A stretch of DNA of 64,000 nucleotides from Diaphorobacter nitroreducens (GTDB lineage: Bacteria > Pseudomonadota > Gammaproteobacteria > Burkholderiales > Burkholderiaceae_C). Under the pieces are notes generated by a model that worked only from the letters and a program-made list of their open reading frames with translations, did not search any database and was not told the origin of the DNA. Positions 61,154 to 64,000 of the stretch are shown here, piece by piece. Positions within the stretch are counted from its first letter, which is position 1; the number at the start of each line of letters is the position of its first letter. The stretch lies in the NCBI GenBank assembly GCA_003755025.1, contig RJVL01000004.1:248001-312000 (forward strand), in the 5' to 3' direction. A program made the position numbers and the translations under genes.

Positions 61154-62350
61154 TCATTCAGACAGGAAGGTCTGCACCAGGGGTGTGAGCAGGGCGACGA
61201 TCTCGTCGGCTTCTGCGCGCGTGAGGGTGAGCGCGGGCACCAGGCGGATCACGCGCTCGGCGGTCACCGACAGCAGCAGGCCGGCCTCGGCCGCGCGATC
61301 GATCAGCACGCCGCAGGGGCGGTCCAACTCCATCCCGATGATCAGGCCCTGGCCGCGGACTTCGTTCACGCCAGCGGTCTCACCCAGTGCGCGCTGCAAC
61401 TCGGCCTTCAGGTGGGCGCCCACGTCCGCGGCGTTCTGCAGCAGGCCGTCTTCTTCCATGATGCGGATGGTTTCCACGCCTGCGCGCATGGCGAGCGGGT
61501 TGCCGCCGAAGGTGGAGCCGTGGTTGCCCGGCTTGAGCACCTGCGCGGCGGCGCCGTGCGCCAGCACTGCGCCCACGGGAACGCCCGAGCCTAGGCCCTT
61601 GGCCAGCGTCATCACGTCCGGGACAATGCCGGCCCACTGGTGGGCAAACCACTTGCCGGTGCGGCCCATGCCGGCCTGCACCTCGTCAAGCATCAGCAGC
61701 CAGCCGTTGGCGTCGCACAGCGCGCGCACCTGCTGCAGGTAGTCGACGCGCATGGGATGCAGGCCGCCTTCGCCCTGGATGGGCTCCATCATCACGGCGA
61801 CGATGTTGGGGTTGCCTTCGGTGGCCTCCTGCAGCGCCTCGATGTCATTGGGCGCTACGCGCAAAAAGCCCTCCAGCAGCGGGCCGAAGCCGTTGCGCAC
61901 CTTGGGGTTGCCAGTGGCGGTCATGGTGGCGATGGAGCGCCCGTGGAAGGCATGGTCGTAGACCACGATCACGGGTTTTTCGATGCCCTTGTCCACGCCG
62001 TACTTGCGCGCGATCTTGATGGCAGCCTCGTTGGCCTCCAGGCCAGTACTGCAGAAGAACACATTGGTCATGTGCGCGCGCTCGGTCAGCAGCTGGGCCA
62101 GCTTTTCCTGTCCTGGCACATGGTAGTAGTTGGAGGTGTGGATCAGCTTGGCGATCTGGTCCTGCAGCGCCGGCACCAGCTTGGGATGGTTGTGGCCCAG
62201 CGTATTCACGGCGATGCCGCCCAGTCCGTCGAGGTACTGCTTGCCGTTCACGTCCCACACACGCACGCCCTGGCCTCGCTCCAGCGCGATGGGTACGCGG
62301 CCATAGGTGTTCATCACGTGGGGCGAGGCAGCCTCGACAAATGCGGTCAT
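61154..62350 (-). CDS. argD: Acetylornithine/N-succinyldiaminopimelate aminotransferase (ArgD type)
   Basis: A 398-residue class-III PLP aminotransferase. The PLP lysine is Lys251 in LAKGLGSGVPVG; FFCSTGLEANEAAIK and LMLDEVQAGMGRTGKW are the cofactor blocks. Within the family ArgD converts N-acetylornithine, and the argF neighbour supports this. AGGAG lies 8 bp before the ATG at 62350, which selects it over the ATG at 62368. Confidence 0.92.
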   Translation of the reverse strand: MTAFVEAASPHVMNTYGRVPIALERGQGVRVWDVNGKQYLDGLGGIAVNTLGHNHPKLVPALQDQIAKLIHTSNYYHVPGQEKLAQLLTERAHMTNVFFCSTGLEANEAAIKIARKYGVDKGIEKPVIVVYDHAFHGRSIATMTATGNPKVRNGFGPLLEGFLRVAPNDIEALQEATEGNPNIVAVMMEPIQGEGGLHPMRVDYLQQVRALCDANGWLLMLDEVQAGMGRTGKWFAHQWAGIVPDVMTLAKGLGSGVPVGAVLAHGAAAQVLKPGNHGSTFGGNPLAMRAGVETIRIMEEDGLLQNAADVGAHLKAELQRALGETAGVNEVRGQGLIIGMELDRPCGVLIDRAAEAGLLLSVTAERVIRLVPALTLTRAEADEIVALLTPLVQTFLSE

Positions 62351-62512
62351 GCGGACATCTCCTGACAAGAGAGGGAAACGGGGAACAGCCCCAAAAAGGG
62401 AAATGCGATTCTAGGGGCTGCCCCCGCGCGCACCATTGAAGATTGCGCATCACAGTCATGCGCTGCGCTTGCGTTCAATGCTGGCAGGCGGTGCTGGGGC
62501 ATTGGAGGGTAG

Positions 62513-62526
62513 CTCTTATATAAGAG
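62513..62526. promoter_or_regulatory. 14-bp perfect palindrome CTCTTATATAAGAG
   Basis: A perfect palindrome between argD and the DUF3579 gene, next to a TAGAAT -10-like hexamer at 62528. It is AT-rich in a GC-rich region and has the form of an operator for a dimeric regulator such as a GntR type. Which gene it serves is unclear. Confidence 0.45.
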
Positions 62527-62584
62527 TTAGAATCCGTGCCACGCCGACGCACAAGGTCGGCGCCCCTTACACGACCCGAACCCG

Positions 62585-62899
62585 ATGGTTGCTCCCTCCT
62601 CCAAAGAAGTCTTCATCCAAGGCATTACCCTCGAAGGGAGGACCTTTCGGCCCAGCGACTGGGCCGAGCGCCTGGCGGGGGTCATGAGCCAGTTCCGCCC
62701 CGGCGGTGCCGTGCCTGGCAGCCACCTGAACTACTCCCCCTGGTGCATTCCTACCAGCATGAACGGAGTGAAGTGCGTGGTGGTCCACCGCGACCTGCAG
62801 GCGCACGAGCCCATGGCGTGGGACTTCGTGCTCAACTTTGCCAGAGACAACAACTTGCAGGTCGTCGAAGCCTGCCTGCTCCCCGATCCCAAGGCCTGA
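62585..62899 (+). CDS. DUF3579 domain protein
   Basis: A 104-residue protein of unknown function common in betaproteobacteria. The family segments IQGITLEGRTFRPSDWAERL, HLNYSPWCIPTSMNGVKCVV and FVLNFARDNNLQVVEAC are present. It lies between argD and rpsT as in relatives. The stop codon lies inside the terminator stem. Confidence 0.87.
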   Translation: MVAPSSKEVFIQGITLEGRTFRPSDWAERLAGVMSQFRPGGAVPGSHLNYSPWCIPTSMNGVKCVVVHRDLQAHEPMAWDFVLNFARDNNLQVVEACLLPDPKA

Positions 62900-62919
62900 C
62901 AACACAGGCCTTTTCTTTT
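62891..62919 (+). terminator. Terminator of the DUF3579 gene
   Basis: AAGGCCTG-ACAACA-CAGGCCTT followed by TTCTTTT. The TGA stop (62897-62899) is part of the stem and loop, so the ribosome would reach the hairpin while it forms. Confidence 0.88.
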
Positions 62920-62968
62920 GGGTGGGCGTGTGTGCCCCCGAGGTGCTGTGCCGAGCAGCGCCGGGCAC

Positions 62969-62992
62969 AAAAAAACCGCCCGGAGGCGGTTT
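62969..62992 (-). terminator. Terminator of rpsT
   Basis: On the minus strand AAACCGCC-TCCG-GGCGGTTT continues into seven T. It is 86 bp after the rpsT stop. Confidence 0.85.
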
Positions 62993-63077
62993 CTCTGCTT
63001 TGCTGACAGCGCACCCGTTACAAACGGCGGGTGGCGAGCCACCCGGGCTGTTGGCCTGCGCGGGGCAGGCGGTGAAT

Positions 63078-63380
63078 TTAGGCGGCTGCCAGAGCCAAGG
63101 CTTTCACCTTGGCGGACAGGCGGCTCTTGTCGCGAGCTGCCTTGTTCTTGTGGAAGATGCCCTTGTCGGCGATGGTGTCCAGCACGGACTGGGCCTTGGC
63201 GAACAACTCGGTTGCCTTGGTCTTGTCACCGGCCAGAACAGCCTTCTCGACGTTCTTGACGGCGGTGCGGTACTTGGAGCGCAGCGAGGTGTTGGCTGCG
63301 TTCAGCTTGAGGCCTTGGCGGGCGCGCTTGCGGCCCGATGCCAGGCGGGGGTTCTTTTTCTTTGGCTTTCCAGATGCCAT
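63078..63380 (-). CDS. rpsT: 30S ribosomal protein S20
   Basis: A 100-residue basic helical protein that binds 16S rRNA early in subunit assembly. The start [18 protein letters not shown], the [21 protein letters not shown] region and the end [19 protein letters not shown] match S20 well. It is a single-gene unit with a -10 hexamer 46 bp upstream and a terminator downstream. Confidence 0.97.
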   Translation of the reverse strand: MASGKPKKKNPRLASGRKRARQGLKLNAANTSLRSKYRTAVKNVEKAVLAGDKTKATELFAKAQSVLDTIADKGIFHKNKAARDKSRLSAKVKALALAAA

Positions 63381-63425
63381 GGTATGTGTTCCTTGTGTCT
63401 GAGGATGTTGTCAGCAAAGCCGGCC

Positions 63426-63431
63426 ATTATA
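63426..63431 (-). promoter_or_regulatory. -10 hexamer TATAAT for rpsT
   Basis: A perfect TATAAT on the minus strand 46 bp upstream of the rpsT ATG. No good -35 is seen at 16-18 bp. Confidence 0.55.
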
Positions 63432-63484
63432 GCGCAGCCGCCATTTCGGGCGTGGCGCGACGCCAAACGCATACACTTGCGCCG

Positions 63485-64000
63485 GTGTCCCTGTTCAAAG
63501 CCGCTTCCACCGTATCGCTGTTGACCCTGGCCTCCCGCGTGACGGGCCTGGTGCGTGATCTGCTCATGGCCTCGATGTTCGGCGCCAACGTTCTGACAGA
63601 CGCTTTCAACGTCGCTTTTCGCATTCCCAACCTGTTTCGCCGCTTGTTCGCCGAAGGGGCGTTCAGCCAGGCCTTCGTGCCCGTCCTGGCCGCGCACAAG
63701 GCGCAGCATGGCGATGAGGACACCCATGCACTTGTGAACGCCGTGGCCACGGCGCTGTTCTGGGCGCTGCTGCTGACCTGCGTGTTGGGGGTGGTAGGAG
63801 CGCCGCTGCTCGTGTGGGCGCTGGCCAGCGGGTTGCGCCAGAGTCCGGAGGGGTTCGACGCCGCCGTGTTCATGACGCGCTGGATGTTCCCCTACATTGG
63901 ATTCATGTCGCTGGTGGCCCTTTCTGCGGGCGTGCTCAACACCTGGAAGCGCTTTGGCGTGCCGGCCGCCACACCCGTGCTGCTGAATCTGTGCATGATC
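63485..64000 (+). CDS. murJ: Lipid II flippase MurJ, 3' part cut by the window edge
   Basis: The first 172 residues of an inner-membrane MOP-family flippase that moves lipid II in peptidoglycan synthesis. The GTG at 63485 gives SLFKAASTVSLLTLASRV, then FGANVLTDAFNVAFRIPNLFRRLFAEGAFSQAFVP (read in parts), which is the family signature. murJ beside rpsT is a common gene order in betaproteobacteria. Confidence 0.93.
   Translation, partial: MSLFKAASTVSLLTLASRVTGLVRDLLMASMFGANVLTDAFNVAFRIPNLFRRLFAEGAFSQAFVPVLAAHKAQHGDEDTHALVNAVATALFWALLLTCVLGVVGAPLLVWALASGLRQSPEGFDAAVFMTRWMFPYIGFMSLVALSAGVLNTWKRFGVPAATPVLLNLCMI

Overview
The window is a 64 kb piece of a high-GC betaproteobacterial chromosome, almost certainly Comamonadaceae and probably Acidovorax-like (inference from gene families: an OMP32-type porin, tandem HAAT and BMP binding proteins, a kynBUA set with an Lrp-type regulator, a DUF3579 gene beside argD and rpsT). 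Gene density is high, neighbouring genes often overlap by 1 to 11 bp, and I see no IS element, prophage, CRISPR array, tRNA or rRNA.

Layout: 1-3939 holds a 5'-cut acyl-CoA synthetase, a Bcr/CflA exporter and an Ldh-family oxidoreductase. 4372-8193 is a three-gene TRAP uptake operon. 8230-16262 is an oxyanion island: a ModE-like HTH/periplasmic-binding hybrid regulator, a tungstate-type importer (tupB, tupC, tupA) with an extra ModA-like lipoprotein, then modABC and modE. 16399-22400 is a HAAT-type ABC importer with two tandem binding proteins. 22603-29687 carries a lipocalin-like protein, a Cds1-like PLP enzyme, an FtsX-type permease, hsp20, a LolD-like ATPase and miaA. 29677-38974 has a second Bcr/CflA exporter, a D-2-hydroxyacid dehydrogenase, a HIT protein, an EAL-CBS-GGDEF protein, a porin, a Crp/Fnr regulator and a membrane diguanylate cyclase. 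39010-50357 is a purine module: xdhAB, a nucleoside-type ABC importer with two BMP lipoproteins, and adenosine deaminase. 50481-52925 is a secreted Ntn-hydrolase acylase. 53034-56526 is tryptophan degradation (kynA, kynU, kynB) with its divergent regulator. 56545-59882 is ferrous iron uptake (feoA, feoB, small Cys-rich partner) flanked by two YkgJ paralogues. 60026-64000 has argD, argF, a DUF3579 gene, rpsT and the start of murJ.

How the genes fit together: the Mo/W importers would supply the molybdenum cofactor of the xanthine dehydrogenase in the same window; adenosine deaminase, the nucleoside importer and XdhAB form a purine salvage/catabolism line; kynBUA converts tryptophan to anthranilate under KynR; feo is likely under Fur control.

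The most unusual signal is a dispersed family of short (about 50-65 bp) structured repeats with a core close to AGCTGCTGGCGCTT followed by AAGCGC and AGAGGCC. Copies sit between genes, two loci carry face-to-face pairs that fold into long hairpins, and at least five further copies lie inside reading frames (tupA signal peptide, FtsX permease twice, miaA, xdhA), where they are translated without stops. Other points of note are a LivF protein with Arg in place of the Walker A Lys, a proline-rich repeat inside a TRAP permease, a candidate RNA thermometer before hsp20, and a pattern of two binding proteins for each of three ABC importers.
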